The position numbers and the translations under genes are program-made. Shown here piece by piece: positions 33,932 through 44,846 of a DNA stretch of 64,000 bases (its first letter is position 1; every line of letters starts with the position of its first letter). The stretch covers positions 4,330,808 through 4,394,807 of the forward strand of contig KK106983.1 of NCBI GenBank assembly GCA_000611775.1, in the 5' to 3' direction. This DNA is from Umbilicaria muhlenbergii. Taxonomy: Eukaryota > Ascomycota > Lecanoromycetes > Umbilicariales > Umbilicariaceae. Under the pieces are notes generated by a model. It was not told where the DNA came from. It saw only the letters and a program-made list of their open reading frames with translations, and searched no databases.

Positions 33932-36900
33932 TCACTTACTTCCTTGAGGTCGCCATCCACGCCCTGGAACCCTTGCAGGCAAGAAGGCCCACACTTTTTC
34001 CAGCCTGTGATCTTGGAAAGGGAGTTTCTCAAGTCTGATAGCCTCCGATATATAATTGGCCACGGTGGTGGCCTGTAACGGTGGGTCTCTTAAGATTTCC
34101 GCAACCTCGGACACATCTTTGCCCAGCTCGCTCCATAGGGCGTATGCCCGAAGTTGTGACGGCATTGCGCGTGGTTTGTACCCAGGAGTCTGTTTAGAGC
34201 GCCAGTTGGTGACCCAGGTCTCTGCTGCGGTAAACTCTGGTGACTTTTTCGAACCCCGAGCCGCCGATCTCGATGTGGAGGAGGGCTTGATCTCACTGTC
34301 CTCTAGCTCGATATCAAGGAAGTCTCTTGCCATTTCTTCCACGTCAGCTGGGTGCCCATTGACGTCTTCCGTTGGCTTTTCATCTTTCAGCTCATCTGGT
34401 TCATCGTAGGTAGCAACCGTCTTGCCGTTCGCCAAGATGATTGGCAAATTTAACTCTGCGTGTGCTGGTCGCGGCGGGGTGGGCTTCAGCGTCTTTCGCT
34501 TGCCCTCCATCACGTCGTAGAGCCGTAGGCCAGCATAGGAGTCAGAGGCCGCATCTGGGAGAAAGTAAGCAACGTATCGGGATAGTGCACCAGTCTACCT
34601 ACATTTGATTTGCTCATAGTTCAGCTTCTGACTCCAGTCACTAGACCGGACATCCCCTTTCCACATCGGTAGCTGGAGATGTTCCTCAACTTGCTGAGCA
34701 AGTGATACCAATAGCTTGTTGATCTTTTTCACATCACCAGCAGAGTGTTTGATCAACTTGTAAAGATGACTTAACTCGAATAGGCCACGCGCTTCGATGC
34801 CCAAGAACCGTCGAAGCCTAGTGCAATCTGCTTTGACAGATACACCGACCTTGCTGATCTCAGAAGACTCCATGATCTCTTTGAGACTAGGTGCTAGCAG
34901 GTCGTCGATTGTATCGCCTTTCGCATAGCGAGCAATGTGGAATAACGCAATGCGCTCTTCGCTCGCTATTTGTATTAATGAGACGTTTTTCTTGATACCT
35001 TCACCGACCTGTGCCTGTGGTTTCCATTCTATATCGAAACCAATTACCTCTTTATCCAGGAAAAGCTGCGCGATCCGCTGTGTTGTTTCTTTGCTTGTAC
35101 AGTAATGCACCTTCACTTTCTCCCCGCTTGGATCTCCTCCTTCTTGATATAAAGAATATTGCCAATACGCAGCGCCGGTACTTTGAGAGGCGAGCATAGC
35201 TTCTCGCAGGACTTCTCCCGGGATCTGGTATACCATTGAAGTGTGATCGATCACATCAGCTGGAGCTTCGGCATCGCCACTATCAGACCACTCTGATTCA
35301 TCCTCCACAGCCACAGCAGAGCATTGGGAGTCAAGCTTGTGAGTTGGGCGAAAGCCCAGAGTACCGCCACTACTTGAGCTTTGGCCCCACGAACTATTTG
35401 CTTCGCTGAAATCCTTGTCCTCGTAGTCGGAGATACCGACAAGACAGGTGGTGGCTAGCGACAAACTGTCTGGTCGCCTTTGCACCGCATTTTCGCACAT
35501 CCGCAAAAGTGTTCGCAAAATGTAGTTACGGCGCTGCATTTCATGACACCGGGACATCAGGGTTTCGCGCAGCTTCTGCAAGAACAGGACCCCGGCATCA
35601 AGCCTTGTACCATCTGTAACAGTACTAGGTACATATAGTACCAATCCCTGTTTGTGCCAATAATCACAGAGTTCGGTTATGCTCTGATCTGTGTTGCTCA
35701 TTGATTTGTCGTAATTCCGAAAGCTCACCACGTTCGCCTTCCACCCAAATGCAGCGGCGTCTCTGTTCCGGATAGTGTCAAGACAATCGCGTACGCTCGT
35801 CTCAAAATAGCCACGTGCGAAATATCTTAGCCAGTTTTCTCGCAAAGCGATGAAGACCTTCCGGTGTCTTCGTAACATGGACTCTATGAACATGTCGAAA
35901 GCTAAGTCGGTCTCGCGCATTAGTCTCGCATATTCCCAAAAAGGCACTTCGACATAGTGCCGTCTGATACTCCAAGTTAAAGCATCTCGGCTCAAGGCCT
36001 GTTCAGCATCAGTCAAACTGTAAAATCGCCTGAGATCCAGCCTGAGCCTGTGAGCGGCACGAAAGCTGTGCCCAACTCGTGATATTTCTTTCTGCAACAT
36101 CTTTACCTCATCATACATATCTGCACACAACGTGCGTACGTGTTGAGAGCACCGCATTTCTCTTGCAAGGAGTGCCGTGGCATCCAAAATATTGTGAAAG
36201 CCTCTATCTACCGATATGAATGGCAGCTTGATCCTTATGTATTCGTTTGTTAGGGAGAATAAATCTTCCTCGTACCCTTGACATGACTGAGCCACCGACG
36301 TGTCAAGGTTTCCCGAGGATTGCTCCGGGCTCCTGCACTTATCTCCCTCGTTTCTCTTGGCTGTTTCCAATTCCAATTTGGCACGTTGCCACATCTCGGT
36401 TTCTAATATCTCCTTGTGGCCTGTCCCACTTTTCAGCTTTGAGAAATCATGTAGAGGTCCTTGTGTATCAAGTGCTACTGAAGCTCTGCCATGCTTCCCG
36501 CCAGTCGACGCAAAGCCAGGCGTGTGAACGTCGAAAAGTAAATTCTGTGCTATAGCCGGTGATTTCAGCCGCATCTCCTGCTTCTGGGGTTGTGGCTCCT
36601 TCACGGCTTTCTGCTCCGCTTCAGCATTCCGTCTTTTCTCCTCCTCCTTCACCTTCTTAGCTTTTTGCAGGGCTTTCACGTTCCGTCTCTTTTGGTCGTC
36701 CTTCTCCTTCTTAGCTTTCTGCAGTGCTTCCACATTCCGTGCTTCTTTATCAGCCTGCCTCTTCTTCATAGCTTCACAGTTAGCTAACATTTTCTGGGTT
36801 CTTTTCATCGATTCCACAATCTCTGATATGACATCTGCCTTCTCTTCCAAACTTGCTTGCTCCGCTATTATTTTCTGGGATTTCGTCTTCGTTTCCTCTT

Positions 36901-37548
36901 CCCATGATAATCTTACCCCCCTTCTCCCCATTTCTTTATGTTTGAGCTTTCTATCTTCCGATACGGCCAATCTTGTTCCACGCTGTTGTCCTCGCGACGT
37001 GCCTGCTGATTCGATGGGTTCTTCTGCGTCTGAGCCTGAACCATCTTCGAAAAGGATACTGGTATCGTTCCTAGGTTGTCCTTCAACTCCGGGGATTTGT
37101 CGCGACTTTTGTTGTTTGGCTCTCCATAATAACCTACCGAGCTCGGCATAATCTGGGCTGTAAATACCACCATAATCTGGGCTGTAAATACCACCATAAC
37201 TTTTGACTGGAATATCGTGGGGCGTTGAAGGATCCGGTAAAGGCTGAGAGACAGTTTCGCGCAGTATGGAGAGGGCCACTGGTAGGGCTCTGTTGGAGCT
37301 CTCGGGACTCTGCGACGCGGTCGTTGATATTGAGAATTTATTGTTAGTGTTTGAAGCGCCTTGCGTTCCCCGCTTGTTGGATTTCGTTGAATAGGGATCT
37401 TTTTGACTAGCCGATGGAGTAGCGAATACAATGCCCTGGGTTGGCTGCCACGTTAGATTGCGTGCAGAATTGGGTCTCTGCTTCGTCGAGCTTTAGTGGA
37501 CATTAGCATACGCTCTTTACCGCAGGTCGAGTGTTCTCACGTTGACAT
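33932..37548 (-). CDS. Large WRN-like 3'-5' exonuclease domain protein
   Basis: DEDD-family 3'-5' exonuclease (RNase D/WRN type) at the C-terminal third of a 1172-residue protein. Exons are 37541-37548, 34603-37490 and 33932-34554. Exon 1 encodes only MS and part of a Thr codon; joining it to 37490 gives MSTSTKQRPNSARN in phase. Exo I is GFDIEW, Exo II is SVKADCTRLRRF and Exo III is YAASDSYAGLRLY. The last motif is assembled across the 48-base final intron, confirming that junction. Before the nuclease come a long coiled coil of alternating Lys/Glu/Ala repeats (QKAKKEKDDQKRRNVKAL) and a middle region of unknown fold. A perfect 24-base tandem duplication at 37147-37194 repeats GGIYSPDY. C-terminal to the nuclease are about 200 residues with a small helical block (WSELGKDVSEVAEILRDPPL). 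Substrate is unknown. Confidence 0.85.
37147..37194. repeat. Perfect 24-base tandem duplication in exonuclease gene
   Basis: Two identical 24-base units, 37147-37170 and 37171-37194, lie in frame and duplicate eight residues (GGIYSPDY). Perfect identity implies a recent event. Confidence 0.9.
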
Positions 37549-37964
37549 GGTTCTCGGCGTAGGATCTCCGCCTTCAGCAAGCCCAGGAGGTTCAATGTTG
37601 CTACAACCCGCCATGATCGTAGATGTAGAGCCAGGACCGTAGGGACAACGGCTGAGCTTGATTGCTAGCCTGTGACGAGGTAGCATGACAATCTTTCAGC
37701 TCCATGGCCGACGGAGCTGTTGACGTGGATAGCTCAACACCTCCTGTACGTTCAAGTGTGCGGGGGCAATGTTTCGTTTCGACATTGGACAAGCTATGTG
37801 ATTGGCTGAGCAGCAAGCAGGCAGATCCCCGTTTGATCTAGTTTAGCTCCCGCGACTCGCGAGCCAAGCTTTCGAGCCTCAGCCTTATCAAATTCCAAGA
37901 TCGAGCCTCGTGAAAGTCAAAGCGAACGAAGACCAACACGGAAATTTCGAGGTTAGGAAATACG
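37549..37964. promoter_or_regulatory. Bidirectional promoter region exonuclease/LSM5
   Basis: 416 bases separate the divergent start codons of the exonuclease (37548, minus) and LSM5 (37965, plus). No other gene is seen, so both promoters should lie here. No defined motif is claimed. Confidence 0.5.
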
Positions 37965-38514
37965 ATGGCATCACAGCTTCTACCCTTGGGTGTGTAACAT
38001 TGTTCTTCAGCTCTGTTGATTGAATGGTAGCTGCTAACTACCTTACAGAGTTGATCGATAAGTGCGTCGGGTCACGGATATGGGTCGTTATGAAAGGCGA
38101 CAAGGGTACGCTCGAATACGTAAAGTGACGACGTCAGCTGTAACTTACGCTTATATGCATGTTAGAATTCGCAGGTACACTGCTAGGTTTCGACGATTAT
38201 GTTAGTATGTATACTTGTGCTCCTCCTGCCTCTTTCCTCGCTCACCAGAAACTACAGATATGGTACTAGAAGACGTTACGGAATTGTGCGTAATATGTTC
38301 TACTCTTGAGCTACTTGCTCAAGGATGTTAATGTTTGTTGATGCAGCGACTATACCGGATCCCAAACAAAGCTACCGAAGATACTACTTAACGGTAATAA
38401 CATTTGTATGGTACGTCTGTTAGAGTGATCCTCCTGCAAGCGCAAGTTCTACTCTACTGACACCCACTATAGCTCATTCCGGGCGGAGAGGGTCCTGTTG
38501 CAGCAGGCTCATGA
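37965..38514 (+). CDS. LSM5: U6 snRNA-associated Sm-like protein LSm5
   Basis: Subunit of the LSm2-8 ring that binds the U6 snRNA 3' end, and of LSm1-7 in mRNA decay. Six exons (37965-37989, 38049-38105, 38166-38204, 38258-38285, 38347-38410 and 38473-38514) encode 84 residues, the usual size. Five introns of 53-62 bases break every phase consistently. The spliced protein starts MASQLLPLELIDKCVGSRIW, with Sm1 sequence GTLLGFDDYVNMVLEDVTEF and Sm2 sequence ILLNGNNICMLIPGG, and ends PVAAGS. Introns make up more than half of the gene and no exon is longer than 64 bases, so open-frame scans miss it. Confidence 0.96.
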
Positions 38515-39637
38515 TGGTAGCAGTCTGGCTCCTGGGAATTTTGATACTGGCGTTAGAGCGTCTGTATGAGGGTTAGTCGAGAATACAATCTTGTTACCAT
38601 AACAGCATCTTTGCAAGACAAGAGACGCCCCTGGATTGTATGGCCTGCGCACCCGAATATTTGGACCTAAACTTGACCTAATCTGGAAGACCGTTCTCGT
38701 GCCCCATGTTCTGGAATGAGGTGGGGTAAGAAAGCGTCCGGAGGGCCTTCTGTATAACACGGAAGGCAGTGCAGTCCCCTTTCAATTCACATCTTATGGT
38801 CACTCAAAACCTGTGGGGCCCCTATGGACAACTTTAAACCCTCATCCTATTACCAACAGGTCTTGTAATTGGATAGGAAGATATAGGCAGCTTAGCCATC
38901 GGAGGCTCCCCAGGATTTGGCGTAGAGAAAGGTAGCTTCTTGTCATCATTATAGTCTCTCTTAGTTACTAATTCTGCAAGAGGACCCTCCTATGCCTCTT
39001 TTCTCTAGGTACCGGCAATGGGCACTTACAAAACTAGAATGAAATCGTACGGGAGGTTGTGTTCAGGGGGTTGCCATGGGGAAACGCAGGTATACGCAGG
39101 CATACGCAACTTACTATTACAAATTTGAGTATATTAGCTAAAAGCCTACGGAGGGCCTCCAGTGTAGTCTATCAACTACCTACCAAAACAGATGAAATGG
39201 TATAGGAGGTAGTGTTCAGGGGGTCGTCGTGAGTACGCAGGCACACGTATTTTACTTTTATAAATGTATTCTATGTTGGCCAAGGACCTATGGGGCCCCT
39301 CTGCGTAGTCTCACAGCCCCTAAACAAGTGGTTACCTGTAAGAACTGCAGTCCAGTGCCTATAAGCCCGAGGAGGCCTCCTGCATGGGATTTCTGGAAAT
39401 TCCAACCCTTGGAGGTCCGTGCGTAGCCCCAGATATCGCGGTTGCTTGCACTCACCTCCAAATCACCTGACGCAAGCCACATCACCGCCACAACGAAGAA
39501 CAACTGGTAAGTACTCGTATTATAAGTCCGAAAGCTGGCAGATCTGGGTACTGACTCTTGGATTAGAGCGAGCTACCATACAAATTTCGCGTGGAACCAG
39601 CGCCAAGCCGCGAATCGGCCATCACAGAACAGCAAAC
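38515..39637. other. Intergenic region with repeat patch
   Basis: 1.1 kb without a gene. It contains degenerate repeat units (see 39026-39316) and related words near 38795-38815 and 38905-38925. The right end is the promoter of the SRA-YDG gene. Confidence 0.5.
39026..39316. repeat. Two imperfect ~140-base tandem repeat units
   Basis: 39026-39172 and 39183-39316 align over their length. Shared words include ggaggt-gtgttcaggggg, acgcaggca-acg and ggcc-cc--tg-gtagtct. A piece of the unit end (ctgtggggcccctatggac) also occurs near 38810. This looks like a decayed repetitive element of unknown type. Confidence 0.55.
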
Positions 39638-40997
39638 ATGGAGCAACCGTCCAGCACCATGGCTCCACTCACAGAGTACGAAGCGCAGCGGTGAGAAAGC
39701 CAATCATTGATGCACTCTGGCGTCCGCCAGACTGACTTCCACCGTCTCCAGCCAAAGAAACATCGAGTGGAATCGTGCGCTGCTCCAAGAGCTCAATCTC
39801 ACCTCGCCTTTCGCTCCTACCGCCCTGCCAAAAGCTGCCAGAGTGGCTCGGAAGCCTAGAGCCCATAGTCGTAGAGCAGTCCTGGAGCTCTCCCGAGGGA
39901 AATCCGCGCGTATCGCAAATAAAGCGGCTGGCATCAAGGCTCCAGATGTCCCCCTTGACGTGCAGGGGATCCCCGACGACGACCAACCCAGTTCCAGCGA
40001 CGACGAGGACACCTCCCAGGCCGCGGCAGCAGAAGACCCACCCGTATGTACTAAGGTCGACTTCGTGTATCATGCGACCTCAGAAACGAAAGATATATGT
40101 ACTCGTTTCGCGGATGGGAGGGTTGATGACCATTTCCTTGAAAGGCCCGCACGATTCAATCCAGATATGGCCGGAGAATCTGCAAGTATGTCACTGAGTC
40201 TGGCAGCTGGCTCTGCCGCCGAAGCGACCCCCGCCGCGAATCTGCCTCAGGCTGTCGTTGAAGATGTCGTTGAAAGTGCGGCCGTGACTGCGGATCCGAA
40301 TGGATCTCTTCCTCTACCCACACGCCCAACCAAGAACAAGTTGAAAGGGAAAGCCAGGAAAATCGCAAAAGCAAAGCGATTTGGAGATGTCAAAGTTTCA
40401 GTCGGGACATGGTGTGCAAGACGAGCCGACTTCCACGACAACCTCGTGCACCTGCCTACCATGGCAGGAATTTTCGGAGATCCTGACCGTGGTGCGTATT
40501 CGGTTGCCGTCTCCGGCGGCTATGAGGATAATGTCGACCGGGGAGACTCGTTCACGTTCACGGGAGAAGGGGGGAAAATAGTGAACAAACGTAAGAAGCG
40601 TGGGAGCTTGAATAGTACGAAGCCAAACGCTGCGCAGTCCTTAACCAAAGGCAATATGGCACTCTATAGATCATGCCAGACAGGTAAGGCAGTACGGGTG
40701 ATTCGCGGCGTGAACAGTAGCTGGGATGGTGCTCCTAAGAAAGGCTATCGCTATGACGGAGTGAGTGTTGTGTGCAAGCCCACAGGAAATAGTAAGTTGA
40801 ACTGACAGTATTAGCTATACCAAGTCCGTAAAGTGTGGCAACAGCAGGGCTTGTCGGGTTTCCCAGTATTCCAGTACGCGCTGGTACGCATTGCCGGACA
40901 ACCCGATATCGACATCCGCGCCGGTCCAGGATCTCTTCTGGCAGACCAGTTAGGACTAGTGACGGCGGAGAAGCCAGAGACAGAGGAGGCCGGATAA
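39638..40997 (+). CDS. SRA-YDG domain protein
   Basis: Exons 39638-39690, 39752-40760 and 40815-40997 give 414 residues. The C-terminal half is an SRA (SET- and RING-associated, YDG) domain. In UHRF1 and its relatives this domain binds hemimethylated or modified cytosine by base flipping. The order is GTWCARRADFHDN, MAGIFGDPDRGAYSVAVSGG, YEDNVDRGDSFTFTGEGGK, QSLTKGNMALYRSC, GKAVRVIRG, then GYRYDGLYQVRKVWQ across the 54-base last intron and GLSGFPVFQYALVR. The signature YDG is present. The N-terminal half (IEWNRALLQELNL, then Ala/Pro/basic low complexity) has no recognised domain; there is no RING, PHD or SET region. The domain is certain; what it reads in this fungus is unknown. It converges on the nitronate monooxygenase gene, 150 bases away. 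Confidence 0.92.
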
Positions 40998-41147
40998 AGC
41001 TGGTCCTTTCCGCAGAGAGACAGGCATTACTCAGATGAGCCAAGGGTTAAGATTTCGTTCCAGCGGATCCTATTAGCGAGGGAGTCGTGTGCAGGGACCT
41101 GTCGGGATGACCCGACGGCCCAGGGTTTCGGAGACGTTCATGAGGGG

Positions 41148-42206
41148 TCATATGTTGGCTTTCGGTTCATGAACTCGATGCTGGATTCTTTTCACGTCTT
41201 TCCGTACCTCTTCGAGTATCGCTTCGGCGGGCTTGATTTCATGGATAAGACCGACTCCGGTACCTGCGTATGTTGTCATTCGGCCTTGCGGACCCCAGCC
41301 GTCATTGCCAATCTTCATGGCTTCGGCGTAAAGTCTCTTATTTTCTTCCTTTACCTCTCCGTTTGTGGCATCCAAAAAGCTCTGGTTAATGATACCCCTT
41401 CCATTGTATTGGCCCGGCCAGTCCGTCGTTCCACGCAGTGTGTCATAAACCCGTGATCGCACAGTATTGACACCTCCGTCCTTTGCGCGTAATACTTCGT
41501 CCTGGTAGCCTTTGGCTATGCGTGCCTCAGTACATGCAAGGAAACGTGTACCCATGACCACGCCGTCAGCGCCTAGTGCTAGACAAGCAGCTGTGCCTCG
41601 GCCTTCTATGATACCTCCTGCAGCGACTAACGCAATGCGTTCCAAGCCTTGCTCTTTTAATGCATCCGCAACCTCTGGCAACAGAGCTATAATTCCAGCA
41701 CCTCTTTCAAGCCCATGGCCACCAGCGTCAGTGCCCTGCACAACAAGAACATCCGGCTTGCACAACCTTGATATCTCAACAGCATCGGCAACCGTCCCAA
41801 CTTGGATCCATATCTTAGTCTTTGCAGCACTGACTTCTCGAATACGTTTTGTCCAAAGCGCAAGATCCTCGTTTTTCCTCGGTGCAAAGAACCATACCGC
41901 CGCTGGTACGTATTTTCGAATGGCTTCTAACGCTTTACTGAGATCAGCGCCCCAGTTCAAGAAACCGATACCAATTGGTAGCGTATCACGTGCTGCTCCA
42001 GGAACAGGTGTATGCTTGATTAGACGTGCTGCTTCCTCGAGATTGTCCTGGAGATCGCTGAGGTCGTTACCTGCAGCCAGGAAACCGATTCCTCCTGCTC
42101 GAGAGACAGCAACGGCAAGTGGAGACAAAGCTATGACACGCATAGGCGCGCAGGCTATCAAGGGTTCGATGACCCACGGATATGAAGCCTTGAATGCTGT
42201 AGACAT
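41148..42206 (-). CDS. Nitronate monooxygenase (2-nitropropane dioxygenase family)
   Basis: FMN enzyme oxidising alkyl nitronates such as propionate 3-nitronate. One exon of 352 codons from ATG 42206 (MSTAFKASYPWVIEPLI, then ACAPMRVIALSPLAVAVS). The open frame extends to 42266, but family homology starts at the inner Met. TIM-barrel and FMN motifs are GGIGFLAAGND, IGIGFLNWGADLS, VQGTDAGGHGLERGAG, LVAAGGIIEGRG and LGADGVVMGTRFLA. The C-terminal TYAGTGVGLIHEIKPAEAIL is typical. The histidine in GGHG matches the catalytic residue of class I enzymes. It is divergent from RPB11. Confidence 0.92.
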   Translation of the reverse strand: MSTAFKASYPWVIEPLIACAPMRVIALSPLAVAVSRAGGIGFLAAGNDLSDLQDNLEEAARLIKHTPVPGAARDTLPIGIGFLNWGADLSKALEAIRKYVPAAVWFFAPRKNEDLALWTKRIREVSAAKTKIWIQVGTVADAVEISRLCKPDVLVVQGTDAGGHGLERGAGIIALLPEVADALKEQGLERIALVAAGGIIEGRGTAACLALGADGVVMGTRFLACTEARIAKGYQDEVLRAKDGGVNTVRSRVYDTLRGTTDWPGQYNGRGIINQSFLDATNGEVKEENKRLYAEAMKIGNDGWGPQGRMTTYAGTGVGLIHEIKPAEAILEEVRKDVKRIQHRVHEPKANI

Positions 42207-43205
42207 GACTTCGAAAGGTCTTTCAACCTCACCAAATGTGTCAGCACGCCTTGAATATGACTTCACAGTATTGGATACGGTCCGAGGAGGTAACTCGTTT
42301 GTAGTGGAAGGACCGTCTCAAGCTGGACAGATTGTCAATGCTGCAAGGTAAGTTCATGAAGCACGGGGAGGAGCATTTTAGGAAGCAGACGGAGATCAGT
42401 TATATAAGGTAATTAGAAGTCCTCACGCCCGAGGGGACGCTAGCTATGATGCTAAGGTATTCTTTAGGCCCAGTTTTGTGTGACCCCACCCATCTTCTTC
42501 GGCTAGTAGCGAAGACTTGCCGCCGCTCTAACGCCATACGGCTTGGAGCCCGGTGGATTTTAATGTCTGAGAAGCATGCAATCGAAGACACACCCCAACA
42601 CAACCCACAACATCAACATCATTCCTTTTGCTTTGCTCCACCGCTCTCAGTACTTTGTATTCTTCCATCAGGTCTCATAGACACGCCGGAACAGTGACGG
42701 CGTTACATCATAGAGAAATTGCAGATATAGAGGACCCCGTAGGAGGACCTACCCTCTGGAGAGGGCATAGAAGGCAGAAAGACGGAGCAAATCACTCAAG
42801 ATGAACGCTCCAGATAGGTCAGCAAAATCTTCTCTTATATTATCATGTTTTACAAGTTCTTTCTTTCATATGCGGATACAAAACAATTCAAATGGAGCCT
42901 TTCATGGGTGCCCTTCACTCCGGAATAGACAAGAAGGAGCATCAATATGCATCTAGGGTTACTGGGAGCCATTCTTTTGTGGCCCTAGCGGCTGTTGCCG
43001 AGTCATGATACGTTGTTTATAATCGCCACCATTTAAAACGAGCATGTTGCTAGTTTCTTTTGTTTCTACATCCTCGCGAGTCACCCCTACAAATCCACGC
43101 TCATCCCACCATTTTTCATCTACGAACTTCAACTTCAATCTCATTCTACCTCTTGCACCTCCATCATCTCATCATCTCCATCATCGCATCAACACCAAGT
43201 CGATC
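42207..43205. promoter_or_regulatory. Divergent intergenic region NMO/RPB11
   Basis: 999 bases. No gene recognised. The last 160 bases before RPB11 are CT-rich, as in a fungal leader, and are open in frame with it, but do not look like protein. Confidence 0.45.
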
Positions 43206-44265
43206 ATGTCTGCACCAGATGAGAACTGGGGCGGCGATGACAGCCCCATCTCAGGCCCAAGCAAAGCAGCGGAAGCGGCTGTGATCGGCGAGGGAGGCGC
43301 TATCATCTTTGGCATCGAGCAGCTAGAGCAAGCCCGTGCTGGAGCAAACATGACCAGTGTTGGCACTCCGAGCAGCGAAGCCTCCACCGTCAAGCTCAAC
43401 CAGTATCGAGGCGCCACTCGCAAGCCTAAGACCTTCTTTCAGCGCGACGATTCCCCCAATCCTACTCCGGAGCCGCAGTACCACGATGGTGGCTTCAGCT
43501 TCAAGCCTCTTCGCAATGTCAACCCCGGCGTCAATGCCCAAGAGCGCTATCGTGGCGATGGACCTAAGAATTTGGCAGGATCTAACATCACGCCTAGATT
43601 CGAGCTTTTCCTTCTTGGTGACGGTGAGAAGAAGGTTACCGAGACTCCCGATACGCGTAAGTCTTCCACATCTCATCTCACTATACGTAGTTACTGCAAC
43701 TAACATGACCTCAAAGGTATCCCATCATCCTCCATTTTCACCTTCAACAAGGAGGACCACACCCTTGGCAATCTCCTTCGTTCCCGCCTCCTTCAATCAG
43801 GCCACGTCAGCTTCGCCGGATACAGAGTTCCTCACCCCTTATTCAGGTATGTCCAAAACTCTGATACATGCGTTTTATTTCTCTACACATCCTTTCCACC
43901 CTTACATTCTTTCCTCACCGTCTCCCCCTAACTCACCCTCCCACACCACCTCACCCGTCCCTGCACTATTCCGCCCCCTCCTCTCCTCTACTGCCAGCCC
44001 TGCCACCTCCATCTCCTCCTCAATAAACCCCCAACCCTACCATCTCCATCTACACCTCCCCAACCCCTCACCACCTCACTAACCTCAAGGCAGCAAATTC
44101 GAACTCCGCATCCAAACTGACGGCACCGTCACCCCGCGCGCCGCTCTCGTCCAAGCCTGCCGTGACCTCGTCAACGACCTCGGCGTCCTCGGCCGCGAAT
44201 TCACCAAAGAGTGGGAGCTGCGCAAGATGGTTGGGGAGGGCGTGAACGGTGCTGGTGGCGAGTAG
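43206..44265 (+). CDS. RPB11: RNA polymerase II subunit RPB11 with long N-terminal insert
   Basis: Partner of RPB3 in Pol II assembly. Exons 43206-43656, 43717-43846 and 44094-44265 give 250 residues. The RPB11 body starts at residue ~131 ([17 protein letters not shown]) and continues [40 protein letters not shown] and [12 protein letters not shown] to [11 protein letters not shown]. Family members normally reach RFELF by residue 6 (about M-x-A-P-D-R-F-E-L-F) and total about 120 residues. Here MSAPDE is followed by about 125 residues of disordered, Gly/Ser/Pro-rich sequence before ITPRFELF. A well-formed 3' splice signal (CTAAC at 43582, TAG at 43595-43597) lies exactly at this border, so part of the insert may be an unrecognised intron. 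No GT donor exists just after MSAPD. The polymerase body is certain; the N-terminus is not. Confidence 0.85.
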
Positions 44266-44846
44266 ACTTTGACTTCAACGACGTGAGGCTGGAAGATTTG
44301 GGGGTGAGATTTTAGGAGCGGTGGTCGTTTGAATTTTCGGAGGATTCTGGAATGCTCGCATTTTGTGCGGTTATGGATAAGTTGAACTGATCTGTACGAG
44401 GCATGGCGGCGTCTGTGAGCGTATGGCGTAGGTCGATGTCTATGGAGATCTTCTTGCTCGATGATACCCGAGGATATCAGAGTTGGTAGGATACAAAACT
44501 TGGTTGTGTTTATGCCTCACCGTAAAAGATGCCATGCAAATGATGTTCATTGTGATAAGTAATAATTCCATTCTGGTTTACAAGCCTAAAGACAGATGCT
44601 CAAATCATAATCAGTCTAAGAAATCTGAGAGCTCTAAGTACTCAAAGAGCTTCAAGAGCGTACTCATTACTCTTAAAGCTCTAAGAGCACTAAGAGCATC
44701 GTGACCATTCTGAGAACTCTAAGAACCCGAAGAACCCGCCCGTAACCATCCACTATCCCTTCAACCCCGCCAAGAACTCGTACACCCGCTCCATCACTCA
44801 CCATCTCTCCACCTCCTCTCACCCCACTTCCCCATCCACCAACCAA
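44266..44846. other. Convergent intergenic region with simple repeat
   Basis: 581 bases between RPB11 and PAN1 3' ends. About 44620-44735 is built from repeated aagagc/ctctaag words (tandem-like low complexity). No gene seen. Confidence 0.55.

Noticed and set aside
43181-43706. Antisense frames over RPB11 exon 1
   Set aside because: Shadows of the sense exon; no start context or homology.
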